Positions 28,572 through 36,818 of a DNA stretch of 64,000 nt are shown piece after piece. The stretch is from Arthrobacter sp. M2012083 (GTDB taxonomy: Bacteria; Actinomycetota; Actinomycetes; Actinomycetales; Micrococcaceae). Under the pieces are notes generated by a model, which was not told where the DNA came from, did no database searches, and saw nothing but the letters and a program-made list of their open reading frames with translations. The stretch lies in contig NZ_AKKK01000047.1 in NCBI RefSeq assembly GCF_000281065.1, positions 140,854-204,853 on the forward strand. The letters run 5' to 3'. The position numbers and the translations under genes were made by a program. How positions within the stretch are numbered: position 1 is the stretch's first letter; each line of letters begins with the position of its first letter.

Positions 28572-29723
28572 ATGCATCTCACAGTCCTCAGTTCCCTGGA
28601 CAGCCAGTGCCGGGAGTCGGCCGCGGCCAGGCTCGGCCAAACGCACGCCAATTCCGTGGTGGTCCTTCACGATCTTCTGGATGGTTCCCTGGTCCTGCGG
28701 CGCGTCTATCGGAACGGCCAGCTGTTCGAACGCGAAACCACGGTATTGGAGCATGGTTGCCTTAGCTGCACCGTCAGGTTGGACGTAGTCCCGACGGCGG
28801 AACGCCTCGCCTCATGCGGCTTCGACCACGTTGTCCTGGGCCTCCCGCCCGGCGTTGCAGCAGGGATGGCCGTCACCGGGCTTCGGCGTGGATTGAGCAG
28901 CCCTGCGGCGATCGACAACGCCGTGCTGGCCCTGGACCCCGTAGACCTGGACGACCATATCTGGGATCGTCACACGCTCTTCGAATCAGGATTTACATCC
29001 ATGCCCACTGATGAGCGCACCAGCGGAGAATTTCTGATCGGCGAGTTCGGGCAGGTGGACACCGTCATGGTGCACCCCGGACTGGGTGCCGCGCTGACCG
29101 GAGATCCGCGCGAAGGTTCCGCACAGTGGCTGCTGGGCGTCGAATTGCTTGGCCAGTTGGCGTCCCATGCCAGCGTTGTTGGCGCGGCTGACGACTACCG
29201 GCCGGGATGCTTCGACGACGCCGAAGCAGCGGCCCGTAACAAGCCCGGCGTCGTGCGTGTGCCCGTCAGCGATGCGGAAGGTTCCTTCCGGACGGTGCTC
29301 CATAAAGCGGGTCGACCACTGCATCCTGGACGCTTCCGTGATGCGCTTCCACAGCTGGCGGCCGGCACTCATTGGCTGCGCGGCCGCCTGTGGATTGCTT
29401 CAGCGCCTAAAACGCGGATTGCCGTTCAGGGAATCGGGCCACGTGTGTGGCTGGAAAGCACCGGAAAGTGGCTGGCCGACTCCGCTGAATCAGCGCCAGG
29501 CCTGATGCGCCCGGGAAAGGCGGGTGCCGACGTCGACTCCCTCCTTGACTGGCATCCCGGCAATGGCGACCGCGGAACTGTCCTAGCCATCACTGGAAGG
29601 TCGGATGACATTGATCCGCAGGAAATCAGCCAGCTCTTGGACGGTTGCCAATTGACGGAGGCGGAGATGGAGCAGGATTTCGGCGTCTGGGATGACCCCC
29701 TGGAACTCAGCGACGCCCTCTAA
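28572..29723 (+). CDS. COG0523/CobW-type putative zinc metallochaperone lacking a P-loop
   Basis: The CobW/ZNG1 family contains GTPases that deliver zinc or cobalt. HGCLSCTVRLDV with Cys63 and Cys66 matches the family metal-binding segment, and the C-terminal GTHWLRGRLWIAS matches the CobW C-terminal domain. The N-terminus (TVLSSLDSQCRESAAARL) replaces the usual GxxGxGKTT, so GTP binding in the standard way is doubtful. Mycobacterial Rv0106, reported in the Zur regulon, is to my recollection of a similar kind. The gene has 383 residues and lies 29 bases before a zinc-free L36 gene, which strongly suggests a zinc-starvation role. Confidence 0.8.
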   Translation: MHLTVLSSLDSQCRESAAARLGQTHANSVVVLHDLLDGSLVLRRVYRNGQLFERETTVLEHGCLSCTVRLDVVPTAERLASCGFDHVVLGLPPGVAAGMAVTGLRRGLSSPAAIDNAVLALDPVDLDDHIWDRHTLFESGFTSMPTDERTSGEFLIGEFGQVDTVMVHPGLGAALTGDPREGSAQWLLGVELLGQLASHASVVGAADDYRPGCFDDAEAAARNKPGVVRVPVSDAEGSFRTVLHKAGRPLHPGRFRDALPQLAAGTHWLRGRLWIASAPKTRIAVQGIGPRVWLESTGKWLADSAESAPGLMRPGKAGADVDSLLDWHPGNGDRGTVLAITGRSDDIDPQEISQLLDGCQLTEAEMEQDFGVWDDPLELSDAL

Positions 29724-29752
29724 ACCGAACACCCACACAAAGGAGAATCACC

Positions 29753-29875
29753 ATGAAAGTCAGGAATTCGCTGCGTGCCCTCAAGAAGATCCCCGGTGCC
29801 CAGATCGTGCGTAGGCGGGGGCGCACCTTCGTCATCAACAAGAACAACCCGCGGATGAAGGCGCGGCAGGGCTAA
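29753..29875 (+). CDS. rpmJ: Zinc-independent (C-minus) ribosomal protein L36
   Basis: A 40-residue protein beginning MKVRNSLRALKKIPGAQ and ending NPRMKARQG, which is the type-B L36 (YkgO-like). It lacks every Cys of the zinc ribbon found in the standard L36, so it can replace the zinc form when zinc is short. AAAGGAG sits 6-7 nt before the ATG. It follows the COG0523 gene by 29 bases and is presumably co-transcribed from the candidate Zur-controlled promoter. A standard zinc-binding rpmJ should exist elsewhere in the genome. Confidence 0.93.
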   Translation: MKVRNSLRALKKIPGAQIVRRRGRTFVINKNNPRMKARQG

Positions 29876-29900
29876 CAGCACGGCGTTGTTTAATGGGGGA

Positions 29901-30713
29901 ATGCCAATCCTGAACAAAGACATGTCCCTGTGCATTTCGCTTGCGGCCCGGCCCAGCAATATCGGGACCAGGTTCCACAACTATCTGTACGATCTGCTCG
30001 GCCTGAACTTTGTCTACAAGGCTTTCGCCCCCGCAGACATCACCCTCGCGGTGGCGGGCATCCGCGGCCTCCCGATCCGGGGCGCCGCGGTGTCCATGCC
30101 GTACAAGGAAGCCGTCATCCCGCTGGTTGACGTCATGGACCCCTCGGCCAAAGCCATTGATTCGGTGAACACCATCGTCAATGACCACGGTGTCCTCACC
30201 GCTTACAACACGGACTACATCGCGATCGCCAGGCTCCTCAAGGACCACCAGGTTCCCAGCAGCCACACGGTGCTGCTCCGCGGCGCCGGCGGCATGGCCA
30301 AGGCCGTAGCCGCGGCCCTCCGGGACGCCGGATTCACCGCCGTAACCATCGTGGCCCGCAATGAGGGCTCCGGCCGCGCGTTGGCTGATCTCTACGGCTT
30401 CGGATGGCAGGACGACGTCAACGGCTCAACCGCGGACCTCATCATCAATGTCACTCCGCTGGGAATGGCAGGCGCGGATGAAACCGCCCAGTCCTTCGAC
30501 GACGCCACTATTGCCGCCGCCCAAGTGGTGTTCGACGTCGTGGCATTGCCGTCGGAGACGCCGCTCATCACCGCTGCCCGGAGAGCCAACAAAAAGGTAA
30601 TCACCGGCGCCGAAGTCATCGCTATCCAAGCCGAGGAGCAGTTCGTCCTGTACACGGGCGTGCGTCCCAGCCCCGGGCAGGTGCGTGAGGCCTCGGAGTT
30701 CTCCCGCCGCTAG
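29901..30713 (+). CDS. Shikimate dehydrogenase-like protein (HI0607/SDH-L type)
   Basis: An NADP-dependent oxidoreductase related to AroE. The sequence resembles the Haemophilus HI0607 group: RPSNIGTRFHNYLYD, GLNFVYKAFAP, GAAVSMPYKEAVIP with the catalytic Lys, DSVNTIVND, AYNTDYIAI with the Asp, and the NADP loop GAGGMAKAV. Members of this group act poorly on shikimate, so the real substrate is uncertain. The start at ATG 29901 gives 270 residues; the GGGGGA immediately before it is too close for a ribosome site, and ATG 29922 is an alternative. Convergent with the methyltransferase. Confidence 0.82.
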   Translation: MPILNKDMSLCISLAARPSNIGTRFHNYLYDLLGLNFVYKAFAPADITLAVAGIRGLPIRGAAVSMPYKEAVIPLVDVMDPSAKAIDSVNTIVNDHGVLTAYNTDYIAIARLLKDHQVPSSHTVLLRGAGGMAKAVAAALRDAGFTAVTIVARNEGSGRALADLYGFGWQDDVNGSTADLIINVTPLGMAGADETAQSFDDATIAAAQVVFDVVALPSETPLITAARRANKKVITGAEVIAIQAEEQFVLYTGVRPSPGQVREASEFSRR

Positions 30714-30726
30714 CTCTTGTGACGCA

Positions 30727-31956
30727 TCAGGCCGCCACTGGCTCCACGACAACAGCCACTCTTTCCTCGCCGATCCTGGTGAGGACCAGAGTGGCTGTTT
30801 TCGCATCCTTGCCCTTGACGGGCTTGGCGGGAAGCAGTTGCTTGCGCAACTCTTCCGGGGTCACTGCCGTGCCGCGCTTCTTGATATCCAGGACCGTGAT
30901 GCCGTTGCTCTTCACCCACGCCTTGAGCGACTTGACGTTGTAGGGCATCACCTCAAGCACTTTGTAAGCACGGGCGAACGGGGTGTCGTGCAGCTCAGGG
31001 GCGCAGATGTAGGCGATGTGTTCGTCCACCAGATGCCCACCCAGCCGTTCGGCGACGTCGGCCACCAGTCCTGCGCGGATCACGGCACCATCGGGTTCGT
31101 AGAGGAAGCCCTCAACAGGCCCGACGGCGGCTACCGGACCGCCGTCGAAATCCGCGCCGCTGGTGATTTCAGCGGCACCCTTGCTGCCGATAACCAGCGC
31201 CGCGCGACGCACGCCCGGGCGGGCCACTGCGTTGAACCACAAGGTCACTTCGGTAACGTCGCCGCCCACTGAGACCCACTGGGCTTCGCAGCCGGAGGGA
31301 ACGGAATCGTGGGGGATGCCGGGTCCCATCTTGACGCCGATGGCCCGCCCCGTGGCTGTCAGGCGCTCCACGAAGGACAGTGGGGGAGAGAAAGCTTCAG
31401 GGTCCCAGATCCGCTTGGTGCCGGAGGTGGACGTTATTCGACGTGCAGGATCCAACCACACGCCGTCCATGCCGTCCAGCTCCACGGAGGTTGCATCCGC
31501 ATGGACAACGGTGGCGTGGGGGAAGGGCATGAGGTTGATCGTGGCGCAGGCGGCAGTGGTTTCATCCATCTCAACGGCGGTCACCGAAATGTCCATGGAA
31601 GCCAATGCCATGGAATCGGCACCAAGGCCGCAGCCGAGGTCGGCAACGTGGGAGATTCCGGCCTTCGCGAAACGCTCGGCGTGCCGTGCGGCGACGTTCA
31701 AGCGCGTTGCCTGCTCCAGTCCCGCTTGAGTGAAAAGCATCTGCCGGGCGAACTCGCCGAACTTGGCCTCGGCACGTGTCCGCAGGCGGGATTGCGTGAG
31801 GACCGCGGCCACGAGTTCGGGGGAGTGGCCCGCTTTCCGGAGCTCGGCATTGACGCTGAACGAATCGGCTTCCCGGTAGGGCCCCAAGGAGGCAAGAAGT
31901 TCCCATCCTTCAGTTGTCAGCAAGGGCGCGATCTGTTCCTGCGGTGCGTGAGGCAT
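30727..31956 (-). CDS. Class I SAM-dependent methyltransferase with THUMP-like C-terminus
   Basis: A 409-residue Rossmann methyltransferase. The SAM loop is VADLGCGLGADSMAL, with the acidic end of strand 2 in TAVEMDE and a DPARR motif (VWLDPARR) where catalytic motif IV is expected. The C-terminal 70 residues (YNVKSLKAWVKSNGITVLDIKKRG) match the THUMP-like domain that suggests RNA substrates. The exact target is unknown. TAGGCT lies 7 nt before the ATG on its own strand (top 31964-31969), so the mRNA is probably leaderless. Confidence 0.82.
   Translation of the reverse strand: MPHAPQEQIAPLLTTEGWELLASLGPYREADSFSVNAELRKAGHSPELVAAVLTQSRLRTRAEAKFGEFARQMLFTQAGLEQATRLNVAARHAERFAKAGISHVADLGCGLGADSMALASMDISVTAVEMDETTAACATINLMPFPHATVVHADATSVELDGMDGVWLDPARRITSTSGTKRIWDPEAFSPPLSFVERLTATGRAIGVKMGPGIPHDSVPSGCEAQWVSVGGDVTEVTLWFNAVARPGVRRAALVIGSKGAAEITSGADFDGGPVAAVGPVEGFLYEPDGAVIRAGLVADVAERLGGHLVDEHIAYICAPELHDTPFARAYKVLEVMPYNVKSLKAWVKSNGITVLDIKKRGTAVTPEELRKQLLPAKPVKGKDAKTATLVLTRIGEERVAVVVEPVAA
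30751..30799 (+). terminator. Terminator of the SDH-like gene embedded in the convergent CDS
   Basis: Perfect 12-base arms aacagccactct (30751-30762) and agagtggctgtt (30788-30799) are followed by TTTCG on the plus strand. The whole hairpin lies within the last codons of the opposing methyltransferase gene. Confidence 0.65.
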
Positions 31957-32023
31957 GGGATCAAGCCTAACGGCGCGGTGCTTGACAACGTGACCGGCGG
32001 ATCAGCCCGATAGGGTTGTTTTC

Positions 32024-32386
32024 ATGGAAGACAACGCAGCCCCGCATCACTCCACCATGACAAAGTTCGCTCGTCCGGCCCTGATAGCGGGGGCAGTGAT
32101 CGCGGTGGTTTGCGTCGGCCTGCTAATCATTATCTTCGCGCTGGATTCCTTCAATGCCGCCACCTACTCCGTCGCCGGCAAGAGCGTTAACGACGCCACC
32201 GAAGAAGCGCGGGGCATCCGCGAACTCTACAGCGGCGCCAGAACCGGTGGAATCATCACCTTGGTGATCTCCGGCGTCGTAGCTATTGCCGCTGCCGTAG
32301 TGCTGTATCTGAACCGCGGCAATACTCCGTTGGACGAGGACGACGACGGCGAAGACTACGACCTGGACGACCTCACCGGCCGGTGA
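32024..32386 (+). CDS. Small two-pass membrane protein, unknown function
   Basis: The 120-residue protein has two hydrophobic segments (about 13-37 and 76-97), a polar loop between them with SVAGKSVNDATEEARGIRELYSGARTGG, and an acidic tail (DEDDDGEDYDLDD). I do not recognise a family. TAGGGT (32011-32016) ends 7 nt before the ATG, fitting a leaderless mRNA. It lies just upstream of the groES control region on the same strand, with only 24 bases to the first CIRCE. The conserved function cannot be inferred. Confidence 0.7.
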   Translation: MEDNAAPHHSTMTKFARPALIAGAVIAVVCVGLLIIIFALDSFNAATYSVAGKSVNDATEEARGIRELYSGARTGGIITLVISGVVAIAAAVVLYLNRGNTPLDEDDDGEDYDLDDLTGR

Positions 32387-32410
32387 CGGAGGTTCACTCA
32401 TGACGAAATT

Positions 32411-32437
32411 CTGGCACTCGCCTTGACCGAGTGCTAA
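32411..32437 (+). promoter_or_regulatory. CIRCE element 1 (HrcA operator) of groES
   Basis: ctggcactc, a 9-base spacer, then gagtgctaa. This matches TTAGCACTC-N9-GAGTGCTAA with two changes in the left arm. The -35 hexamer TTGACC (32423-32428) lies inside it. Confidence 0.85.
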
Positions 32438-32451
32438 CGCTTACATAGAGT
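32423..32451 (+). promoter_or_regulatory. groES promoter
   Basis: TTGACC (32423-32428) and TAGAGT (32446-32451) are separated by exactly 17 bases. The -35 is within CIRCE 1, and CIRCE 2 begins 5 bases after the -10, so HrcA bound at either site would block RNA polymerase. Confidence 0.75.
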
Positions 32452-32455
32452 CTTG

Positions 32456-32482
32456 TTAGCACTCTCCCCCGGAGGGTGCTAA
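32456..32482 (+). promoter_or_regulatory. CIRCE element 2 (HrcA operator) of groES
   Basis: ttagcactc, a 9-base spacer, then gggtgctaa. The left arm is the perfect consensus and the right arm has one change. It covers the likely transcription start. Confidence 0.9.
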
Positions 32483-32577
32483 TCACGCCAAGCGTCTTCC
32501 GGCACCGCGACGACGGTTGTACGCTCCGGCACCCTAGTTCTTAGTCCATGAATCAGCTCATGAAAAGGAGAGTCCGA

Positions 32578-32874
32578 GTGTCGGTCTCGATTAAGCCTCT
32601 TGAGGATCGTATTGTTGTTCGCCCGCTCGAAGCAGAGCAGACCACGGCTTCCGGCCTGGTCATTCCGGACTCCGCACAGGAGAAGCCGCAGGAAGGCGAA
32701 GTTGTTGCAATCGGCCCCGGCCGCTTCGATGACAACGGCAACCGCGTACCGGTTGACGTAGCTGTTGGCGACGTCGTCATCTACTCCAAGTACGGTGGAA
32801 CCGAAGTCAAGACCGGCGGCAACGAGTACCTCGTTCTGTCCGCCCGCGACGTCCTTGCGATCGTCGTAAAGTAA
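32578..32874 (+). CDS. groES: Co-chaperonin GroES
   Basis: GroES caps the GroEL folding chamber. The 98-residue protein starts MSVSIKPLEDRIVVRPLEAE from a GTG at 32578, with AAAAGGAG about 7 nt upstream; the longer frame from 32548 would include the ribosome site itself. The mobile loop (QTTASGLVIPDSAQEKPQEG) and the end YLVLSARDVLAIV are typical. Two HrcA operators precede it. A hairpin with a U-tract separates it from groEL. Confidence 0.97.
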   Translation: MSVSIKPLEDRIVVRPLEAEQTTASGLVIPDSAQEKPQEGEVVAIGPGRFDDNGNRVPVDVAVGDVVIYSKYGGTEVKTGGNEYLVLSARDVLAIVVK

Positions 32875-32885
32875 CTTCCTGGAGC

Positions 32886-32933
32886 CCCGCACCGCCGCCG
32901 CGTTGGAATCATTCCGACCGTCAGCGGTGCGGG
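32886..32933 (+). terminator. Terminator or attenuator between groES and groEL
   Basis: cccgcaccgc (32886-32895) pairs perfectly with gcggtgcggg (32924-32933) and is followed directly by TTTTCTG. The 28-base loop can form its own small hairpin (ggaat-c-attcc). Placed between two co-transcribed chaperone genes, it should let only part of the transcripts reach groEL. Confidence 0.7.
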
Positions 32934-32958
32934 TTTTCTGTCTTGAAAGGACACAACC

Positions 32959-34572
32959 ATGGCAAAGCAGCTTGCTTTTAACGATGCTGCCCGCCGGTCT
33001 CTTGAGGCCGGTATCGACAAGCTCGCCAACACTGTCAAGGTGACGCTTGGCCCGCGCGGCCGCAACGTCGTGCTGGACAAGAAGTGGGGCGCTCCCACGA
33101 TCACCAACGACGGCGTGACCATCGCCCGCGAAGTTGAGCTTGACGACCCCTACGAGAACCTTGGCGCACAGCTGGCCAAGGAAGTAGCCACCAAGACCAA
33201 CGATGTAGCCGGCGACGGCACCACCACGGCCACCGTGCTGGCACAGGCCCTGGTCAAGGAGGGCCTCCGCAACGTTGCTGCCGGCGCCGCTCCTGGCGAG
33301 ATCAAGCGCGGCATCGAGGTTTCCGTAGAAGCCATCGCAGCCCGCCTCCTGGAGAACGCCCGCGAAGTTGAGGGCACCCAGGTTGCCAGTGTCGCAGCGA
33401 TCTCCGCGCAGAGCGACGAGGTTGGCGAGCTGCTGGCTGAAGCGTTCGGCAAGGTTGGCAAGGATGGTGTCATCACCATTGAAGAATCCTCCACCACCCA
33501 GACCGAACTGGTGCTCACCGAGGGCATGCAGTTCGACAAGGGCTACCTTTCCCCGTACTTCGTCACCGACGCAGAGCGCCAGGAAGCAGTTCTTGAAGAC
33601 GCCCTCATCCTGATCAACCAGGGCAAGATCTCCTCGCTGCAGGACTTCCTGCCGCTGCTGGAAAAGGCCCTGCAGGCCAACAAGCCGCTCTTCATCATTG
33701 CTGAAGACATCGAAGGCGAAGCCCTCTCCACGCTGATCGTCAACCGTATCCGCGGCACGCTCAACGTTGTTGCCGTCAAGGCTCCGGGCTTCGGCGACCG
33801 CCGCAAGGCCATGCTCCAGGACATCGCGACGCTCACGGGCGCCCAGGTTGTTTCCCCGGACCTCGGCCTGACCCTGGACAGCGTTGGCCTCGAGGTACTT
33901 GGTACCGCTCGCCGTATCACGGTGACCAAGGACAACACCACCATCGTTGACGGTGCCGGCACGGCTCAGGACGTTGCCGACCGCGTGGCGCAGCTGCGTG
34001 CTGAGCTCACCCGGACGGACTCCGACTGGGACAAGGAAAAGCTGCAGGAACGCCTGGCCAAGTTGGCCGGCGGCATCGGCGTGATCAAGGTTGGCGCAGC
34101 CACCGAGGTTGAGCTGAAGGAAAAGAAGCACCGCATCGAGGACGCTGTTTCCTCCACGCGTGCAGCCCTCGAAGAAGGCATCGTTTCCGGTGGCGGTTCC
34201 GCCCTGATCCACGCCCTCAAGGCGCTGGACGAGTCCCCGGCCGTCAAGGCCCTGGAGGGTGACGCGGCAGCTGCTGTTGGCATTGTTCGCCGCGCCTTGG
34301 TTCAGCCTCTGCGCTGGATCGCCCAGAACGCCGGCTTCGATGGTTTCGTGGTTGTTGCCAAGGTTTCCGAGCTGGAAGCCAACCACGGCTTCAACGCCAA
34401 GTCCGGCGAGTACGAGGACCTGATCGCCGCTGGCGTGATCGACCCCGTCAAGGTCACCCGTTCGGCTCTCCGCAACGCCGCTTCCATCGCTGCCCTGGTT
34501 CTCACCACCGAGACCCTGGTCGCCGAGAAGCCGGCTGAGGAAGAAGACGCACACGCAGGCCACCAGCACTAA
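32959..34572 (+). CDS. groEL: Chaperonin GroEL, GroEL1-type
   Basis: The 60-kDa chaperonin, 537 residues. Conserved segments include VTLGPRGRNVVLDKKWGAP, ITNDGVTIA and the nucleotide site GDGTTTATVLAQ. The apical segment EGMQFDKGYLSPYF and VSGGGSALIHA in the last third are intact. The C-terminal tail is acidic with histidines (EEEDAHAGHQH) instead of the Gly-Gly-Met repeat. In actinobacteria this tail, together with linkage to groES, marks GroEL1; a housekeeping GroEL2 is expected elsewhere. AAAGGA lies 6 nt upstream of the ATG. Confidence 0.97.
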   Translation: MAKQLAFNDAARRSLEAGIDKLANTVKVTLGPRGRNVVLDKKWGAPTITNDGVTIAREVELDDPYENLGAQLAKEVATKTNDVAGDGTTTATVLAQALVKEGLRNVAAGAAPGEIKRGIEVSVEAIAARLLENAREVEGTQVASVAAISAQSDEVGELLAEAFGKVGKDGVITIEESSTTQTELVLTEGMQFDKGYLSPYFVTDAERQEAVLEDALILINQGKISSLQDFLPLLEKALQANKPLFIIAEDIEGEALSTLIVNRIRGTLNVVAVKAPGFGDRRKAMLQDIATLTGAQVVSPDLGLTLDSVGLEVLGTARRITVTKDNTTIVDGAGTAQDVADRVAQLRAELTRTDSDWDKEKLQERLAKLAGGIGVIKVGAATEVELKEKKHRIEDAVSSTRAALEEGIVSGGGSALIHALKALDESPAVKALEGDAAAAVGIVRRALVQPLRWIAQNAGFDGFVVVAKVSELEANHGFNAKSGEYEDLIAAGVIDPVKVTRSALRNAASIAALVLTTETLVAEKPAEEEDAHAGHQH

Positions 34573-34585
34573 CAGCCTGTTATAC

Positions 34586-34616
34586 AAAAGCCCCGGTCAC
34601 CTTGACCGGGGCTTTT
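34586..34616 (+). terminator. Strong terminator after groEL
   Basis: aaaagccccggtc (34586-34598) pairs with gaccggggctttt (34604-34616) across 5 bases and is followed by TGTTG. A classic intrinsic terminator. Confidence 0.95.
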
Positions 34617-34745
34617 GTTGGTTCCGGGGTGGTGCCGTGGCCTGTGTCGCTCAGCTATTGTGAGCGCACGACGGCGGCGGTAACCTGACGCTAATACGGC
34701 GGCTTGGGTGCGTCAACGGGGCGCATCGACGCTGACGGGTGAGCC

Positions 34746-36383
34746 ATGACGATACCTGCCACAGCTTTGGACCTGGGACGCTCGGCATTCTCCGAGCACC
34801 GCTGGAGCGATGCCTTCGAATGCCTCGCACGCGCCGACACCGCCGGGGGACTGCCTCCGCAGGACATCGAGTTGGTGGCATCCGTAGCGATGCTGTTGGG
34901 CAAAGACACCGAGGGCGTGGCCTACTTGACCCGGGCGCACGACGAATTCGTCACGCTGGGCGACACCGATAGTGCCGCGCGCTGCGCAGCGTGGCTGGTG
35001 CTGTACTTGATGGACCTCGGTGAGCCCGCCCGCAGCAGCGGTTGGATGTCCCGGGCCAAGCATCTGGTGGAAGGGCTGGACAGCCCTACCGCAGCAGAGG
35101 GCTACCTGTTGGTTCCGGAGGCACTTGGTGCCCTGTACGGCGGAGCTCCGGAGGCGAGCCTTGCGATTTTCAGCCGGGCGTTGGAGATCGGCCGGCATTT
35201 CCAGGACAAGGACCTCATGGCGCTGGGCCAGCTCGGAGTGGGAACCGCCAGGCTCACCCTCGGATTCCCGGATGAGGGCCTCCAACTTCTTGACGAAGTA
35301 ATGGTTTCTGTCACCGCTGGCGAAGTTTCCCCTATCCCGTCCGGGATCATCTACTGTGCGGTGATCGGCAACTGCCGTTTGGTGTTGGATGTCCGCCGTG
35401 CCCAAGAGTGGACGGCCGCGTTGGAGAAATGGTGCGGGGACAGGCCGGATATGGTCATGTTCAGCGGGCAGTGCCAATCCCACCGGGCGGAGTTGTTTCT
35501 CCTCCATGGCGCATGGGATGACGCCCTTGCCGCAGCGCGGATTGCCCAAGACCGGGCGCGGCGCGGCGACCCGGAAGCCACTTACGGCGCTTGGTACCAG
35601 CAAGGGGAAATTCTCCGTCTCAGGGGAAGGCTGGCCGAAGCCGAAGCTGCCTATGCAAGGGCGGGCGAGACAGGTTTCGAGCCTCTTCCCGGTATGGCCC
35701 TGATGCGATTGGCCCAGCAGAACGGCCCCCAGGCCCAGTCCATGTTGCGTCGTTCAGTGGCAGCGTCGGATCCTGCCAACCGGCGAAGGCTTCTCCCGGC
35801 TTTGGTTGAGGTGGAACTCGCCTCTGGCGACTTGGCCGCGGCACGGTCCGCTGCCGACGAATTTGCGTCCCTTGTTGACCCGGCAAAGCGCCCTCTGGAA
35901 GCCGCCCTCGCCGCGCACGCGGAGGCAAGCGTGCTGTTGGCTGAAGGCAGCGCGGAAGCTGCCCTGTTGGCGGCGCGGACGGCATGGAGGCTGTGGTTCT
36001 CCCTTGAAGCACCGTATGAGGCTGCCCGTTGCCGCGTGCTGGCGGGCAGGGCCTGCGCGGCGCTGGGCGACCCTGATTCGGCCACCATGGAATTCGAAGC
36101 GGCCCGGGCGGAATTCGTGGAGCTGGGCGCCGCTCCCGCGGCCTCTGACGTAGCGGGCATCAGTGGGGAACACGATCAAGGCACTGGCTCGCCGCTTACT
36201 GTCCGCGAACTGGAGGTCCTGCGTCTGGTGGCGGAGGGCAACGCGAACAAAACCATTGCCCGTTCCCTCTACCTCAGCGAAAAAACAGTTGCGCGGCACG
36301 TCAGCAATATCCTGACCAAACTCGCTGTGCCATCGCGCGTGGCTGCGACCCGGTATGCGTTCGACCACCATCTGTTGGGCTAA
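34746..36383 (+). CDS. LuxR-family transcriptional regulator with TPR-like sensor region
   Basis: A 545-residue regulator. Residues about 5-470 are Ala-rich helical repeats (for example ALGQLGVGTARLTLGFPDEGLQLLDE) resembling TPR units. The last 65 residues form a LuxR/GerE helix-turn-helix: LTVRELEVLRLVAEGNANKTIARSL, then SEKTVARHVSNILTKL. There is no P-loop, so it is not a full LAL ATPase. TAATAC at 34692-34697 may be its -10. It probably controls the adjacent SemiSWEET-like and flavoprotein genes, as judged only from position and orientation. The signal sensed is unknown. Confidence 0.85.
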   Translation: MTIPATALDLGRSAFSEHRWSDAFECLARADTAGGLPPQDIELVASVAMLLGKDTEGVAYLTRAHDEFVTLGDTDSAARCAAWLVLYLMDLGEPARSSGWMSRAKHLVEGLDSPTAAEGYLLVPEALGALYGGAPEASLAIFSRALEIGRHFQDKDLMALGQLGVGTARLTLGFPDEGLQLLDEVMVSVTAGEVSPIPSGIIYCAVIGNCRLVLDVRRAQEWTAALEKWCGDRPDMVMFSGQCQSHRAELFLLHGAWDDALAAARIAQDRARRGDPEATYGAWYQQGEILRLRGRLAEAEAAYARAGETGFEPLPGMALMRLAQQNGPQAQSMLRRSVAASDPANRRRLLPALVEVELASGDLAAARSAADEFASLVDPAKRPLEAALAAHAEASVLLAEGSAEAALLAARTAWRLWFSLEAPYEAARCRVLAGRACAALGDPDSATMEFEAARAEFVELGAAPAASDVAGISGEHDQGTGSPLTVRELEVLRLVAEGNANKTIARSLYLSEKTVARHVSNILTKLAVPSRVAATRYAFDHHLLG

Positions 36384-36500
36384 CGCCATCTGTTGAGGTA
36401 TTCGCTCGTTCGCCTTTGCGCATAAGTACCCATGCAGCGTAGAGGGGAATGGGTCATTCTGCCGACGCGGTGGATGGGGCTGGACTCATAGCTTGGCTGT

Positions 36501-36818
36501 ATGAACATTCCACTGCTTGCCGGCACCGTATCCACCGTGCTCTTCGCCGCCAGCATGCTCCCCATGCTTCTGAAGGCCGTGCGCACCAAGGACCTTGAGT
36601 CCTACAGCGTAGGCAACATCGCCACTACCAATGTGGCCAACGCAGTGCATTCGTTCTATGTCTTTGATCTTCCGGCAGGCCCCGTATGGCTGCTGCACTC
36701 CTTCTACATTGTGGCGTCCGCCCTCATGCTCTTGTGGTGCCTGCGCTACCGGAAGGTTCCTGAAGACGCCCACAAAGAACCCATCGGAGAACCAGTAATT
36801 GAAGGGAAGAAGCCATGA
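36501..36818 (+). CDS. SemiSWEET/PQ-loop-like small membrane protein
   Basis: The 105-residue protein has three hydrophobic segments (about 5-25, 42-60 and 62-82) and the segment MLPMLLKAVRTKDLESYSVGNI, which resembles the PQ-loop of SWEET-type transporters. A half-transporter of this kind would work as a dimer moving a small sugar or metabolite, but the match is short. TAGCTT (36489-36494) lies 6 nt before the ATG. The stop overlaps the start of the flavoprotein gene (ATGA), so the two are translationally coupled. Confidence 0.65.
   Translation: MNIPLLAGTVSTVLFAASMLPMLLKAVRTKDLESYSVGNIATTNVANAVHSFYVFDLPAGPVWLLHSFYIVASALMLLWCLRYRKVPEDAHKEPIGEPVIEGKKP

Noticed and set aside
32479..34587. Antisense 702-codon open frame over groES/groEL
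   Set aside because: It mirrors the codon pattern of groEL in high-GC DNA, crosses two real genes and the promoter, and has no recognisable protein features.
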